Positions 5,169-5,254 of a stretch of DNA of 5,254 bases are shown here, piece after piece (position 1 is the stretch's first letter; every line of letters begins with the position of its first letter). The DNA comes from Pseudomonadales bacterium (GTDB lineage: Bacteria; Pseudomonadota; Gammaproteobacteria; Pseudomonadales; DC-out160). The notes below the pieces were generated by a model. It saw only the letters and a list, made by a program, of their open reading frames with translations. It was not told the origin of the DNA and did no database searches. The stretch spans positions 1-5,254 of the forward strand of contig JAESQG010000409.1 in assembly GCA_016765265.1 (NCBI GenBank), given 5' to 3'. A program made the position numbers and the translations under genes.

Positions 5169-5254
5169 TATGCAAGTTCATTTTGAACGCTTGAATCAGC
5201 CCGATCGTGTGGAAGGTATTGCGCGTTTATTGTTAAGACGAAATCGTTTAACCC
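5158..5254 (+). CDS. Unidentified protein, N-terminal fragment (runs off window)
   Basis: An open frame begins with the ATG at 5158, which overlaps the last 11 nt of the membrane-protein gene, and stays open to the window end (32 full codons). The product starts MATDMQVHFERL and continues with a basic amphipathic stretch (EGIARLLLRRNRLT). A second in-frame ATG at 5170 (MQVHFERL) is an alternative start. The overlap and shared base composition suggest translational coupling to the upstream gene. The fragment is too short to identify; its basic Arg-rich segment could be nucleic-acid binding, but this is a guess. Confidence 0.45.
   Translation, partial: MATDMQVHFERLNQPDRVEGIARLLLRRNRLT

Overview
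The window looks like chromosomal DNA of a gammaproteobacterium, perhaps a marine Pseudomonas/Oceanospirillales/Cellvibrionales-type lineage. The reasons are the split coenzyme-B12-dependent ribonucleotide reductase (separate NrdJa and NrdJb proteins), the DUF423 (YgdD-like) and DUF2834 inner-membrane proteins, and a class V aminotransferase of the alanine/serine-glyoxylate type. Genes at both ends run off the window, so this could be a short contig. The lineage is inferred from gene content only.

Layout on the + strand, left side: the last 110 codons of an aminotransferase (1-335); a 150-aa exported protein of unknown function (354-806); a 219-bp gap with no recognisable gene; and a 137-aa acidic, repeat-bearing, probably coiled-coil protein of unknown function (1026-1439). 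This last gene has a 12-bp tandem repeat at its 5' end and an 18-bp tandem repeat running across its stop codon.

Layout on the - strand, right side: a compact co-directional cluster read right to left, nrdJa (3053 to about 4897), nrdJb (2303-3025), a DUF2834 membrane protein (1943-2287) and a DUF423 membrane protein (1531-1920), with gaps of 27, 15 and 22 nt. NrdJa and NrdJb together form the class II ribonucleotide reductase, which makes deoxyribonucleotides with or without oxygen. NrdJa carries the catalytic barrel and NrdJb the C-terminal TSCPD domain and cysteine-rich redox tail. The two membrane proteins have no known mechanistic link to it.

The main anomaly is at about 4898. NrdJa homology stops abruptly just upstream of its first active-site cysteine, so the N-terminal part of the protein (roughly 100 or more residues) is absent. 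Beyond that point the opposite strand carries an unrelated three-helix membrane protein (to 5168), overlapped by the start of another unrecognised gene (5158 to the end). This head-to-head junction is either a real rearrangement or insertion that broke nrdJa, or an assembly chimera; the sequence alone cannot decide. Apart from this I see no RNA genes, CRISPR arrays, recognisable transposase or integrase, or defence system.
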